Position numbers and translations under genes: made by a program. Source: SYIM01 sp039800325 (GTDB lineage Bacteria > Pseudomonadota > Gammaproteobacteria > Burkholderiales > Burkholderiaceae_E). From it: a stretch of DNA of 25,500 bases. Below the pieces are notes generated by a model, which saw only the letters and a program-made list of their open reading frames with translations, was not told the DNA's origin and ran no database searches. Position 1 is the first letter of the stretch; each line of letters begins with the position of its first letter. This document shows, piece by piece, positions 14,196-21,849 of the stretch. Where the stretch lies: assembly GCA_039800325.1 (NCBI GenBank), contig JBDLQY010000228.1, positions 1 to 25,500 on the forward strand. Direction: 5' to 3'.

Positions 14196-15623
14196 ATGAG
14201 CATGAATCTCGTCGTCCTTTTGTACCTCATCGCCTCGGTGTTTTTTATCCAGGCACTCAAGGGGCTATCTCACCCCTCCACGTCACGCATCGGCAATACC
14301 TTCGGCATGGTCGGCATGACCATCGCCGTGCTCACCACCGTTGCCCTGGCCTTCAAACTGCGCCCCGAAATTGCCGCAGCAGGCATGGGATGGGTCCTGG
14401 CTGGCCTGTTGGTAGGCGGTACTGTCGGTACGCTGATGGCCAAGCGGGTCGAAATGACCAAAATGCCCGAGCTGGTTGCCTTCATGCACTCCATGATTGG
14501 TCTGGCTGCGGTCTTCATCGCCATCGCGGCTGTTGCCGAGCCCTGGGCCTTCAACATCGTCGAAAAAGGGCAGCCCATTCCCATGGGCAACCGCATTGAG
14601 CTCTTTATCGGCACCTTTGTGGGCGCGATCACCTTCTCAGGATCGGTCATCGCCTTCGGCAAGCTCTCGGGCAAGTACAAGTTCCGTCTGTTCCAGGGCG
14701 CACCGGTCACCTTCGGTGGTCAGCACATGCTCAATCTGGTGCTGGCACTCATCATGATCGGCATGGGCATCTGGTTCTCGATCACTGAGCAGTGGCTGCC
14801 CTTCGCCATCATGACGGCCATCGCCTTCGTGCTGGGCGTGCTCATCATCATCCCCATCGGTGGTGCCGACATGCCGGTGGTGGTGTCCATGCTCAACAGC
14901 TATTCCGGCTGGGCTGCCGCGGGCATCGGGTTTTCGCTCAACAACTCCATGCTGATCATCGCCGGTTCGTTGGTGGGCTCCTCGGGCGCCATCCTGTCTT
15001 ACATCATGTGTAAGGCCATGAACCGCTCGTTCTTCAACGTCATTCTGGGCGGATTTGGCGGTGAAGCCGCTGCGGCCAGCAGCGGACCTCAGGCGCAGCG
15101 TCCTGTTAAGTCGGGCTCTCCTGACGATGCGGCGTTTCTGCTCTCCAATGCCGAAAGCGTCATCATCGTGCCCGGCTATGGTCTGGCCGTTGCCCGTGCC
15201 CAGCATCCTCTTAAAGAGCTCACTGACAAGCTGATCGCGCGCGGCATCTCGGTTAAGTACGCGATTCACCCGGTGGCGGGCCGTATGCCGGGTCACATGA
15301 ACGTGCTGCTGGCCGAGGCCGAAGTGCCCTACGATCAGGTCTTCGAGATGGAAGACATCAACTCTGAATTTGGCGATACCGATGTCGTGCTGGTGCTGGG
15401 CGCCAACGACGTGGTAAATCCGGCTGCCAAAGATCCCAAGTCTCCCATCGCCGGCATGCCCATTCTTGAGGCACACAAGGCCCGTCAGGTCATTGTCAAC
15501 AAGCGCTCGATGGCTTCAGGCTATGCGGGTCTCGACAATGAGCTCTTCTACATGGAGCGCACCATGATGGTCTTTGGCGACGCCAAGAAGGTTGTCGAAG
15601 ACATGGTGAAGGCGGTCGAGTAA
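14196..15623 (+). CDS. pntB: NAD(P) transhydrogenase subunit beta
   Basis: The 475-residue protein joins the rest of membrane domain II (several helices over about 1-290, with the loop GADMPVVVSMLNSYSGWAAAG at 223-243) to the NADP(H)-binding domain III. Domain III spans about 305-475, with GYGLAVARAQH at 327-337, HPVAGRMPGHMNVLLAEA, LVLGANDVVNPAA and the terminal KRSMASGYAG motif. It completes the pntAA-AB-B operon. AGGGG precedes the ATG at suitable spacing. Full length and all key motifs are present, so the enzyme should be functional; in a phototroph it could supply NADPH from the light-driven proton gradient. Confidence 0.96.
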   Translation: MSMNLVVLLYLIASVFFIQALKGLSHPSTSRIGNTFGMVGMTIAVLTTVALAFKLRPEIAAAGMGWVLAGLLVGGTVGTLMAKRVEMTKMPELVAFMHSMIGLAAVFIAIAAVAEPWAFNIVEKGQPIPMGNRIELFIGTFVGAITFSGSVIAFGKLSGKYKFRLFQGAPVTFGGQHMLNLVLALIMIGMGIWFSITEQWLPFAIMTAIAFVLGVLIIIPIGGADMPVVVSMLNSYSGWAAAGIGFSLNNSMLIIAGSLVGSSGAILSYIMCKAMNRSFFNVILGGFGGEAAAASSGPQAQRPVKSGSPDDAAFLLSNAESVIIVPGYGLAVARAQHPLKELTDKLIARGISVKYAIHPVAGRMPGHMNVLLAEAEVPYDQVFEMEDINSEFGDTDVVLVLGANDVVNPAAKDPKSPIAGMPILEAHKARQVIVNKRSMASGYAGLDNELFYMERTMMVFGDAKKVVEDMVKAVE

Positions 15624-15647
15624 ACCGTCGCCGCCTTGTCTAACTAA

Positions 15648-15674
15648 AGCCGGTGCAGTCATCAGGCGCCGGCT
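15648..15674. terminator. Hairpin between convergent pntB and the benzoate-CoA ligase gene
   Basis: AGCCGGTGC and GCGCCGGCT form a nine-pair stem with one G-T wobble around a nine-base loop. The hairpin lies 24 bp after the pntB stop and 25 bp from the opposing stop at 15700. Neither flank has a long T-tract (TTTAGTT on the minus side), so it may be a weak bidirectional terminator. Confidence 0.5.
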
Positions 15675-15699
15675 GGTCAAAATAATAGCGGTCGGTTTG

Positions 15700-17304
15700 T
15701 CAGTTGGCCCGTAGTCGAAAGCGCTGGATCTTGCCGGTTGCAGTCTTTGGTAACTCGGCTACAAACTCGATCCAGCGTGGATACTTAAATGGCGCAAGGC
15801 GGCTCTTGACGTGTGCTTTCAGCGCCTCACGCATCGCCTCATCGCCCGTATGACCGGGCTTAAGCACCACGAAGGCCTTGGGCTTAACCAAGGTGTCAGC
15901 GTCGCTCGCTCCCACCACCGCCGCCTCAAGCACCGCGTCGTGACTGCTCAGCGCTGACTCCACCTCAAAGGGCGAGACGTACTGGCCGCTGACTTTCAGC
16001 ATGTCGTCAGAGCGGCCCGCATAGGTGTAGTAGCCCTGAGCATCGCGCACGTACTTGTCGCCACTTCGGGTCCACTCGCCCTGAAAGGTCGTACGACTAC
16101 GCTCGCGCTGATTCCAGTAGGCCGCGGCCGATGAAGCGCCGCGAATGTACAGGTCTCCAACCTCACCATCGGCAACGGCACCGCCCTGCTCATCGAGCAG
16201 GCGAATCTCGTATCCCGGCACAGGTTGGCCGGTAGTGCCGTAGCGAACCGATCCGGTGCGGTTCGACAGAAAAATATGCAGCATCTCGGTCGAGCCGATG
16301 CCATCGAGAATTTCGACGCCGGTGCGTTCGCTGAAGCGCGCCCCGATCTGTTCAGGCAGAGCCTCGCCCGCTGAAGCACACACCCGCAGACTCAGCTGCT
16401 GTCGGCTTGGAAAGCCCTCATTAGCCAGCATCGCCGCATAAAGCGTAGGCACGCCACAGTACACGGTGGGCTTTAGGCCGCTGGCAGGTGCTTCGCCCTT
16501 CAGTCTGCGAAACACCGCTTCAGGCGTGGGTCGCTCTGCCATCAAAACAGTGGTCGCACCCACCGCCAGTGGGAAGCTCAGCGCATTGCCAAGTCCATAG
16601 GCAAAAAACAGCTTAGCGGCCGAAAACACCACATCGTGCTCGCTGACACCCAGCACCGGAATACCGTAAAGGCCCGCTGTGTGCATAAGGCTGGCATGCA
16701 CGTGCACGCATCCCTTGGGCGCGCCGGTAGATCCCGACGAATACAGCCAGAAACAGGCCTCATCCGCCACCGTCGGTGCCGGCTCAAAGACGTCCGTTCC
16801 GCGGGAAAGCATCGCATCAAACGGCGATGCATCACCGCCCGGCGCTGCTGACACAACCACCTGCTGCAGGCTTTCGATGGCGCCGTCCAGAAGGCCCTCG
16901 AAAGATGGCAGCAACGCCTGCGAGACAAAGAGCACACGGGCTCTCGAGTCCCTTAGCATGTACTCATAGTCCTGCCGCTTGAGCAAGGTGTTGACCGCCA
17001 CCGGCACCACGCCTGCCTTGATCGCACCCAGAAACGCCACCGGCCAGTCGATGGTGTCGTGCATGCAGATCAGCACGCGCTCTTCGCGACGCAGCCCCAT
17101 GGCCAACAAGGCTGAGGCAAATCGATTAACCCGTCGGGCAAGCTCGCCGTAGGTGCAGGCTGAGCGATCGTCGACATAGGCAAGCTTGTCGGTTCGCCCC
17201 GCCTGAAGATTACGTTCCAGCAGGTCATGCGCTGCGTTATAGAGCCGGGGAACCTGAATACCGGGCGGACTCGTGCTGTGATCGAATGCAGTCAGTCGTG
17301 TCAC
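15700..17304 (-). CDS. bclA: Benzoate-CoA ligase
   Basis: This ANL-family adenylate-forming enzyme activates benzoate with ATP and CoA to benzoyl-CoA, the entry step for the aerobic box and the anaerobic benzoyl-CoA pathways. The phosphate-binding loop YSSGSTGAPKG is at about 188-198, followed by KLFFAYGLGN, YCGVPTLYAAML and SAGEALP. The late motifs are GSTEMLHIFLSN and SGDKY, and the catalytic lysine is in PKTATGKIQR near residue 525. I chose the GTG at 17304 because GAGGAG lies nine bases upstream and the product (534 residues) then begins like known benzoate-CoA ligases. A longer reading from 17430 would overlap the regulator gene. It follows boxR after 46 bp. A 2-aminobenzoate or 4-hydroxybenzoate ligase is possible. 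Confidence 0.88.
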   Translation of the reverse strand: MTRLTAFDHSTSPPGIQVPRLYNAAHDLLERNLQAGRTDKLAYVDDRSACTYGELARRVNRFASALLAMGLRREERVLICMHDTIDWPVAFLGAIKAGVVPVAVNTLLKRQDYEYMLRDSRARVLFVSQALLPSFEGLLDGAIESLQQVVVSAAPGGDASPFDAMLSRGTDVFEPAPTVADEACFWLYSSGSTGAPKGCVHVHASLMHTAGLYGIPVLGVSEHDVVFSAAKLFFAYGLGNALSFPLAVGATTVLMAERPTPEAVFRRLKGEAPASGLKPTVYCGVPTLYAAMLANEGFPSRQQLSLRVCASAGEALPEQIGARFSERTGVEILDGIGSTEMLHIFLSNRTGSVRYGTTGQPVPGYEIRLLDEQGGAVADGEVGDLYIRGASSAAAYWNQRERSRTTFQGEWTRSGDKYVRDAQGYYTYAGRSDDMLKVSGQYVSPFEVESALSSHDAVLEAAVVGASDADTLVKPKAFVVLKPGHTGDEAMREALKAHVKSRLAPFKYPRWIEFVAELPKTATGKIQRFRLRAN

Positions 17305-17350
17305 GGCGAAAGTCTCCTCTGTGTTTTTTAATGGATCGACGACAGGTCGA

Positions 17351-18289
17351 TCAGGGCGTGCCCGTGCGAGCCCGCTGATCAGGCGATACGGAGGGCAACG
17401 CCTCAACGGCTGGTTCAGTCGATCCCTCACGAGGAAGTGCCGCTACCAGGGCCGCCAAAGACGCCTCGACACTCGAACCACTGGTATCGACCAGCACGTC
17501 AGCCATGGCATACAGTGGGTCTCGCTGGGCCAGAATGGCACGTAACTCAGCCATAGCCTGCGCTCGCCCCCGCATCGGCCGTAAATCGCCCTGCGCAATT
17601 ACCCTATCCATGTGCTCAGCGGCCGAAGCCTTGAGCCACACGGTGAAGCAGCGATCACGAAGCAGGGAATAGGTCGCTTCCTCCAGAACAATCGAGCCTC
17701 CGGTTGCAATCACCATAGACTCGCCACTGGCGGTCAAGGTTTGCAACACGCGCCGCTCGGCGTCGCGATAGGTTTGCTGACCGTACAGAGTAAAAATATT
17801 CTCGAGGCTCGCGCCCAGTTCGGTTTCGATCGCTTCGTCCAGCTCTACGAAGCGGATACCTAACCGTGCCGCCAGCAGTCCCCCCAGGGTCGACTTGCCC
17901 GCACCGCGCAAGCCAATCAGGGCGATTCGGCCAGCCCGCAGCATGCCGCCATCGCTATAGCGTCGTACCAGGGCTTCGATGGCCGCCTGGCGATGTGACG
18001 CGCTAAGACCTCGCAGCACTCGAATCGCCTGATCAATCCCCTCGTCACGCTCGTGTGCACTCAGCAAGTTTTCAAGCTCACAGTTCAGCGCGTTGGCGAC
18101 TTTGCGAATCAGCAGAATCGAAATATTGCCCGCGCCGGACTCTAGCTGCGCCAGGTAGCGCTCCGACAGGCCAGAGGCCACCGAGAGCTCACGACGGGTC
18201 AGCCCTAATTGCTGCCGACGCTCTCTTACCCGGTGCCCCAGCCTAGCCAGGAATCCGCTGTCGTCTATGCGCTTGTTGGAATCAACCAC
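17351..18289 (-). CDS. boxR: BoxR/BzdR-type benzoyl-CoA-responsive repressor (XRE plus shikimate-kinase-like domain)
   Basis: The 312-residue protein joins an N-terminal XRE helix-turn-helix (about 16-75, RRELSVASGLSERYLAQLESG) to a shikimate-kinase-like C-terminal domain. That domain has the P-loop IGLRGAGKST at 125-134, FVELDEAIE, YRDAERRVL and ATGGSIV. This fusion is the signature of BzdR/BoxR, which repress benzoate-degradation genes and release DNA on binding benzoyl-CoA, with the kinase fold serving as sensor. The 30 C-terminal residues are unconserved. The start is a GTG at 18289 with only a weak ribosome-binding site. The adjacent benzoate-CoA ligase gene makes the effector, closing a feedback loop. 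A true shikimate kinase is unlikely given the fused domain and the context. Confidence 0.9.
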   Translation of the reverse strand: MVDSNKRIDDSGFLARLGHRVRERRQQLGLTRRELSVASGLSERYLAQLESGAGNISILLIRKVANALNCELENLLSAHERDEGIDQAIRVLRGLSASHRQAAIEALVRRYSDGGMLRAGRIALIGLRGAGKSTLGGLLAARLGIRFVELDEAIETELGASLENIFTLYGQQTYRDAERRVLQTLTASGESMVIATGGSIVLEEATYSLLRDRCFTVWLKASAAEHMDRVIAQGDLRPMRGRAQAMAELRAILAQRDPLYAMADVLVDTSGSSVEASLAALVAALPREGSTEPAVEALPSVSPDQRARTGTP

Positions 18290-18352
18290 AGGATCTTTGT
18301 CCGTCAGGAGTTAAGCTGTGAGGGACGCATTCCGAGCCAACTGGGCTTAACT

Positions 18353-18427
18353 GAGCCGGGCCCGAGCGACCCGCGCTGAGCCAGGGACGAGCGACCCGCG
18401 CCGAGCAAGGCCCGAGCAGCTCGCGCT
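18353..18427. repeat. Three imperfect 25-bp tandem repeats in the boxR leader
   Basis: Units at 18353-18377, 18378-18402 and 18403-18427 each start GAGC and share the core CGAGCgACCCGCGC. A fourth, decayed unit begins at 18428 and a shorter degenerate one precedes at 18334. Units 1 and 2 are most alike. They lie between the predicted boxR promoter and its start codon, so they would be transcribed in the leader, where strong GC pairing is likely. Confidence 0.72.
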
Positions 18428-18519
18428 GAGCAACCCGGGTTGAGCCCGGCGCATCCGACCTGTCCGACAGGGTGGCTGCTTGCTTGGCCAGCGAAAGAAT
18501 GCATTATTAAGCTACTTTG

Positions 18520-18534
18520 CGTAATTTCTTTACG
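18520..18534. promoter_or_regulatory. Inverted repeat at the predicted boxR transcription start (candidate operator)
   Basis: CGTAA-TTTCT-TTACG is a perfect five-base inverted repeat with a five-base centre. It lies eight bases downstream of the -10 box, at about the predicted +1. That position suits self-repression by the dimeric XRE domain of BoxR. The binding site of this protein is not known here. Confidence 0.42.
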
Positions 18535-18542
18535 ATTTATGC

Positions 18543-18571
18543 ACTATATCGCCCATTTCAGCGAATGGCAA
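18543..18571 (-). promoter_or_regulatory. Predicted sigma70 promoter of boxR
   Basis: On the minus strand TTGCCA (18571-18566) and TATAGT (18548-18543) are separated by exactly 17 bp, each one base from consensus. Transcription would start near 18536, giving a leader of about 247 nt before the GTG of boxR. This is the best promoter match I saw in the window. Confidence 0.6.
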
Positions 18572-18609
18572 TGTCGACGATCATCGGCTCTGAACTGTGA
18601 CCGAGATTG

Positions 18610-19587
18610 ATGCAGTCGCGCGCGCTTATCCATGATTTCATTCACCTGGGATCCGTCCAGCTGGAGTGCCGATGGCTGGATGCCCAGGGCAACAGACGGG
18701 CCAGCCGTGCGGGGCGACCCGCTTTATCGACGCCCGGCACATCGACACCGGTTCCTACGACAACCGCCCCATCGACAACCGCCCCATCGACACCGGCCCC
18801 GCCGACATCCGTCCCGTCGATACCCGGCCCTTGGCCACCAAGCGATTCGCCGGCAGGCCCGTCAGCACCAAGCCCTGCGTTGGCTACCCTGGTCTTTCTG
18901 CATGAGGGTTTGGGCTCGATCACGATGTGGCGAGACTTCCCCGCCCAGCTCTGCCGAGCAACGGGGCTGCCAGGCTTTGTGTACGCGCGAGAGGGTTACG
19001 GCGCCTCTACCCCGCTGGCCAGCCCACGAGCGGTTGACTACCTGCATCGGGAGGCCGGTCAGGTACTGCCACAGGTCTTGGCTGCCGCCGGCATAGTCAA
19101 TCCCATCCTGGTCGGCCATAGCGACGGCGCCTCGATCGCCTTGTTGCATGCGGGCTTCTTCCCTGGTGTCGCGAAAGCCCTGGTTGTGCTGGCGCCTCAT
19201 TTATTCGTCGAGACCATCACCGTAGAGGCGATCGCCGAGGTCAATCGCCGCTTCCATGATCGGGGCGACAATCGCCTGCGGGCTGCACTGTCCCGCCACC
19301 ACCAGAGCCTGGATAGCGCCTTCGGCGGCTGGGCGGGTATCTGGCTCAACCCGGACTTTCTCGCCTTCAACATCGAAGCCGAAGTCGCTCAAATACGCTG
19401 CCCGGTCCTGGCCATCCAAGGTGTCGATGACCCCTACGGTAGCGCCCGGCAGGTTGAACGCATCGCGGAGCTTTGTCCGGGCACGTCGGTGCACCTGCTG
19501 CCCGACTGCCGACACAATCCCCATCTCGAGCAGGATTCGCACACGCTAGGCTTATGCAAAGCCTTCATCGGTGAGCTTTCACGATGA
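18610..19587 (+). CDS. Alpha/beta hydrolase with a Pro/Thr/Ser-rich repeat insert
   Basis: The 325-residue protein has an alpha/beta hydrolase fold. LVFLHEGLGSITMWRDFP (about 94-111) forms the oxyanion region, VGHSDGASIALLHAG carries the nucleophile Ser171, VLAIQGVDDPYGS holds the likely acid, and PDCRHNPHLE the histidine. The HEGLGS and GHSDGAS motifs resemble hydrolases often found with box benzoate genes. The substrate is unknown; a CoA-thioester or ring-cleavage product is inference. Residues 39-90 are an unusual insert of pentapeptide-like Pro/Thr/Ser/Ala repeats between the first strand and the HEGLGS strand. ATG at 18610 was chosen over a TTG three bases earlier; the ribosome-binding site is weak. 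It is divergent from boxR. Confidence 0.85.
   Translation: MQSRALIHDFIHLGSVQLECRWLDAQGNRRASRAGRPALSTPGTSTPVPTTTAPSTTAPSTPAPPTSVPSIPGPWPPSDSPAGPSAPSPALATLVFLHEGLGSITMWRDFPAQLCRATGLPGFVYAREGYGASTPLASPRAVDYLHREAGQVLPQVLAAAGIVNPILVGHSDGASIALLHAGFFPGVAKALVVLAPHLFVETITVEAIAEVNRRFHDRGDNRLRAALSRHHQSLDSAFGGWAGIWLNPDFLAFNIEAEVAQIRCPVLAIQGVDDPYGSARQVERIAELCPGTSVHLLPDCRHNPHLEQDSHTLGLCKAFIGELSR
18724..18828. repeat. Seven-unit 15-bp minisatellite within the hydrolase gene
   Basis: Seven consecutive 15-bp units share the pattern xCATCGACAxCCGxC. Units 4 and 5 (from 18769 and 18784) are nearly identical, and the outer units are more diverged. The unit length is a multiple of three, so the frame is kept and the array encodes residues 39-73 as S/T-P/T-rich pentapeptides. 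More decayed Pro/Ser-rich sequence continues to about 18880. Confidence 0.85.
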
Positions 19588-19651
19588 GCAAGCGCTCACA
19601 TAAGGTGCTCAGCCTACAGCCAACCCGACCCGCGCCCAGGCAACGCCCGCC

Positions 19652-20653
19652 TTAGACGGCGCCCGACCCCGCGGCTGCGCGTCGCAACCGGTCGGCCACC
19701 GCTCGCCACTGAGGCTGCTCAGGTACTTGCTCGACCAGAATGCGATCAACGCCCAGACGGTCGAGACGACGTAAGGTGTCGTATAAGCGATGCCCATAGC
19801 GTTCAGGATCAGCGCTGGCCGCTTCCCAGTGCTCGGCCTCCAACGGGTCACCAGCGGCCAGGACAGCCAGCCTGAGTCCACGCGCCCGCAGGCTCGCCAG
19901 TCGTACAGCCAGCACGCGGGCATCGACCAGCTCAAGCGGTGTAAGCGGCGCGTAGTGGGCGGCCAGACTGCCTGAAACCCTGGGCGCGGCCGCATCGGGC
20001 TCGGCCAGCGCATAGCCCAGAACCGACTCAATCTGCGCCACGGGTACGCCACCGGGCCGTAACAACGCGGCGCGTTCACGCGAGAGATCGACAATGGTCG
20101 ACTCAAGTCCCACGGCACACGCACCGCCATCCAGAATGAGGGGCGCCTGTGCACCCAGATCGTCGCGCACATGGGCTGCGGTAGTGGGGCTGACGCGGCC
20201 AAACCGATTCGCTGAAGGCGCGGCGATACCCACTCCACCTAAGGCCTCGAACGCCGTCAACAGGGCCCGCGACACGGGGTGCGACGGTACCCGCATGCCT
20301 ATGGTTTTCTGTCCACCACAGGCTGCATCTGGCGCCCCCTCGCGAAGGGGGAGAATGAGCGTGAGGGCTCCGGGCCAAAACTGTTCCGCTAACGCGTACG
20401 CCCGCGTATCGCATAAGGCCCAGCGTTCGGCCTGTAGAAGGCTGCTGACATGCACGATAAGGGGATGATCGGCGGGTCGGCCCTTAAGACGATAGACACC
20501 GGCCACGGCCTGCGCGTTGGCGGCATCCGCGCCGAGCCCATAGACCGTTTCGGTGGGAAAGGCCACCAGTCCACCCTCGATCAAGACCTGCGCAGCCTGC
20601 GCAATAGCCTCGGGCGTTGCCGCTCGAATGGGGTTGTCCAGCGGGACCGTCAC
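19652..20653 (-). CDS. sua5: Threonylcarbamoyl-AMP synthase, Sua5 type
   Basis: The enzyme makes threonylcarbamoyl-AMP from threonine, bicarbonate and ATP for the t6A37 modification of ANN-decoding tRNAs. The YrdC domain shows FPTETVYGLGADA at about 32-44, YRLKGRPADHPLIVHV at about 54-69, MRVPSHPVSRALL and APSANRFG. A C-terminal Sua5 domain of about 100 residues (ASLRARGLRLAVLAAGD onward) makes it the long form rather than the short TsaC. I chose the GTG at 20653 (333 residues), which overlaps the purK stop as GTGA. Another in-frame GTG at 20686 would overlap purK by 37 bp and add 11 unconserved residues. It is the last gene of the purC-purE-purK block and converges on the hydrolase. Confidence 0.92.
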   Translation of the reverse strand: MTVPLDNPIRAATPEAIAQAAQVLIEGGLVAFPTETVYGLGADAANAQAVAGVYRLKGRPADHPLIVHVSSLLQAERWALCDTRAYALAEQFWPGALTLILPLREGAPDAACGGQKTIGMRVPSHPVSRALLTAFEALGGVGIAAPSANRFGRVSPTTAAHVRDDLGAQAPLILDGGACAVGLESTIVDLSRERAALLRPGGVPVAQIESVLGYALAEPDAAAPRVSGSLAAHYAPLTPLELVDARVLAVRLASLRARGLRLAVLAAGDPLEAEHWEAASADPERYGHRLYDTLRRLDRLGVDRILVEQVPEQPQWRAVADRLRRAAAGSGAV

Positions 20654-21846
20654 GCGATACCCAGCAAGGTCGCTGCCCGCGCGCACGCCGCCTGTGCCGC
20701 GGCCGCCGTGTCGGCAACAAACGTGACATGACCCATCTTGCGAGCACGACGTGGCTGCGCCTTGCCATACAGGTGCAGCTTGGCGCGCGGATCTGCCAGC
20801 AGCGCGCCCCAGTCGGGCTCGCGCGGCTGGTTAGACGAGGCCGAATCAAACCAGACATCGCCCAGTAGATTAAGCATCAGCGCGGGGGCGAGCTGATGCG
20901 TATCGCCCAAAGGTAGTCCCGCCAGCACTCGAGCCTGCTGCTCGAACTGGCTGGTAACACTGGCATCGAGCGTCCAGTGCCCCGAGTTATGCGGCCGTGG
21001 CGCCATCTCATTAACGAGCACCTGCCCGTCGTCCAGCAGAAAGAACTCAACGCACAAGACGCCCACATAGTCGAGTCGCTCAGCGAGCACACCGGCCGCC
21101 TCTTGGGCCCGCGCACAGGCGGCAGCCGGTAATACGGCCGGGACCTGCGAGGTATGCAGAATGCCTGCGCGATGCACATTCTGAGCAATCGGCCAGATAC
21201 GTATCGCGCCATCAAAACCACGCGCCAGCAAGACCGAAAGCTCAGCGCTAAGCGAAAGCTGTCGCTCAAGAACACACGCAACCCCGCCAAAACCCTCAAA
21301 GGCCTGTAAGGCCTCCTGCCTGCTTGCTACGCGGGCCTGGCCCTTGCCGTCATAGCCCAGGCGTGCCGCCTTCAGAATGCCGGGGAAGAGATCGTCCGGC
21401 AGCTGCTGCAGATCAGCAGCAGCACGAACCACGGCATAAGGCGCAGTCGCAATACCGCACTGCCGGATGAAGGCTTTTTCGTCGATGCGGTCTTGGGCCA
21501 CCGCCACCGCGGCCGCCGATGGGCTGACCACGCCCAGTGCAGCAAGACGCTCAAGCGAGGCTGCCGGCACATTTTCAAACTCGGTGCTGACCGCCGGACA
21601 CAGTCGCGCCAACTCATCGAGCGCCGCCTCGTCTTGATAGCCTGCGCGCAAGTGACGCTCAGCGACCGCGCCCGCGGGGCTGGCTTCATCAGGGTCAAGC
21701 ACACACACCCGGTAGCCCAGCGCCTGCGCGGCCTGCGTGAACATGCGGCCCAGTTGGCCGCCACCCAAGATACCCAGCCAGCTGCGCGGCGGCAGAGCTG
21801 GCGAAGGCCGGTGAACGCGTCCCTGTCGCGCAAGCGATGCGTTCAT
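20650..21846 (-). CDS. purK: N5-carboxyaminoimidazole ribonucleotide synthase
   Basis: PurK converts AIR, ATP and bicarbonate to N5-CAIR in de novo purine synthesis; PurE then rearranges the product. The 398-residue ATP-grasp protein has the N-terminal loop LGILGGGQLGRMF at 24-36, STEFENVPAASLE, KAARLGYDGKGQARV, and the metal-binding VEFFLLDDGQVLVNEMAPRPHNSGHWT, a PurK hallmark. The N-terminal 20 residues are Arg/Pro-rich and unconserved. It starts 3 bp after the purE stop, and its stop overlaps the Sua5 start, so all four genes are probably one transcript. Confidence 0.96.
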   Translation of the reverse strand: MNASLARQGRVHRPSPALPPRSWLGILGGGQLGRMFTQAAQALGYRVCVLDPDEASPAGAVAERHLRAGYQDEAALDELARLCPAVSTEFENVPAASLERLAALGVVSPSAAAVAVAQDRIDEKAFIRQCGIATAPYAVVRAAADLQQLPDDLFPGILKAARLGYDGKGQARVASRQEALQAFEGFGGVACVLERQLSLSAELSVLLARGFDGAIRIWPIAQNVHRAGILHTSQVPAVLPAAACARAQEAAGVLAERLDYVGVLCVEFFLLDDGQVLVNEMAPRPHNSGHWTLDASVTSQFEQQARVLAGLPLGDTHQLAPALMLNLLGDVWFDSASSNQPREPDWGALLADPRAKLHLYGKAQPRRARKMGHVTFVADTAAAAQAACARAATLLGIA

Positions 21847-21849
21847 CGC

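Larger units (their letters stand above)
18290..18609. other. Divergent regulatory region between boxR and the alpha/beta hydrolase
   Basis: This 320-bp gap has two parts. The half near boxR (18320-18480) is very GC-rich and holds imperfect 25-bp tandem repeats. The other half (18500-18560) is AT-rich and holds a good minus-strand promoter and an inverted repeat. A 66-codon minus-strand reading frame (18504-18304) crosses the repeats, but it lacks a ribosome-binding site and looks like low-complexity noise. If the promoter is correct, boxR has a leader of about 250 nt. Confidence 0.6.

Noticed and set aside
14637..15476. 279-codon open frame antisense to pntB
   Set aside because: Its composition (very rich in His, Asp and Arg) is that of a shadow frame opposite membrane and nucleotide-binding codons; there is no ribosome-binding site or motif.
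17351..18289. Shikimate kinase (aroK) assignment
   Set aside because: The kinase-like domain is fused to an XRE DNA-binding domain and sits beside benzoate-CoA ligase, matching BoxR/BzdR regulators.
18304..18504. 66-codon leader open frame upstream of boxR
   Set aside because: It crosses the GC-rich tandem repeats, has no Shine-Dalgarno and no conserved-looking sequence; kept only as part of the leader description.
18666..18905. Alternative frame through the minisatellite reading xIDxRP pentapeptide repeats
   Set aside because: The repeats are in frame with the hydrolase, whose fold continues on both sides; the other frame is a consequence of 15-bp periodicity.
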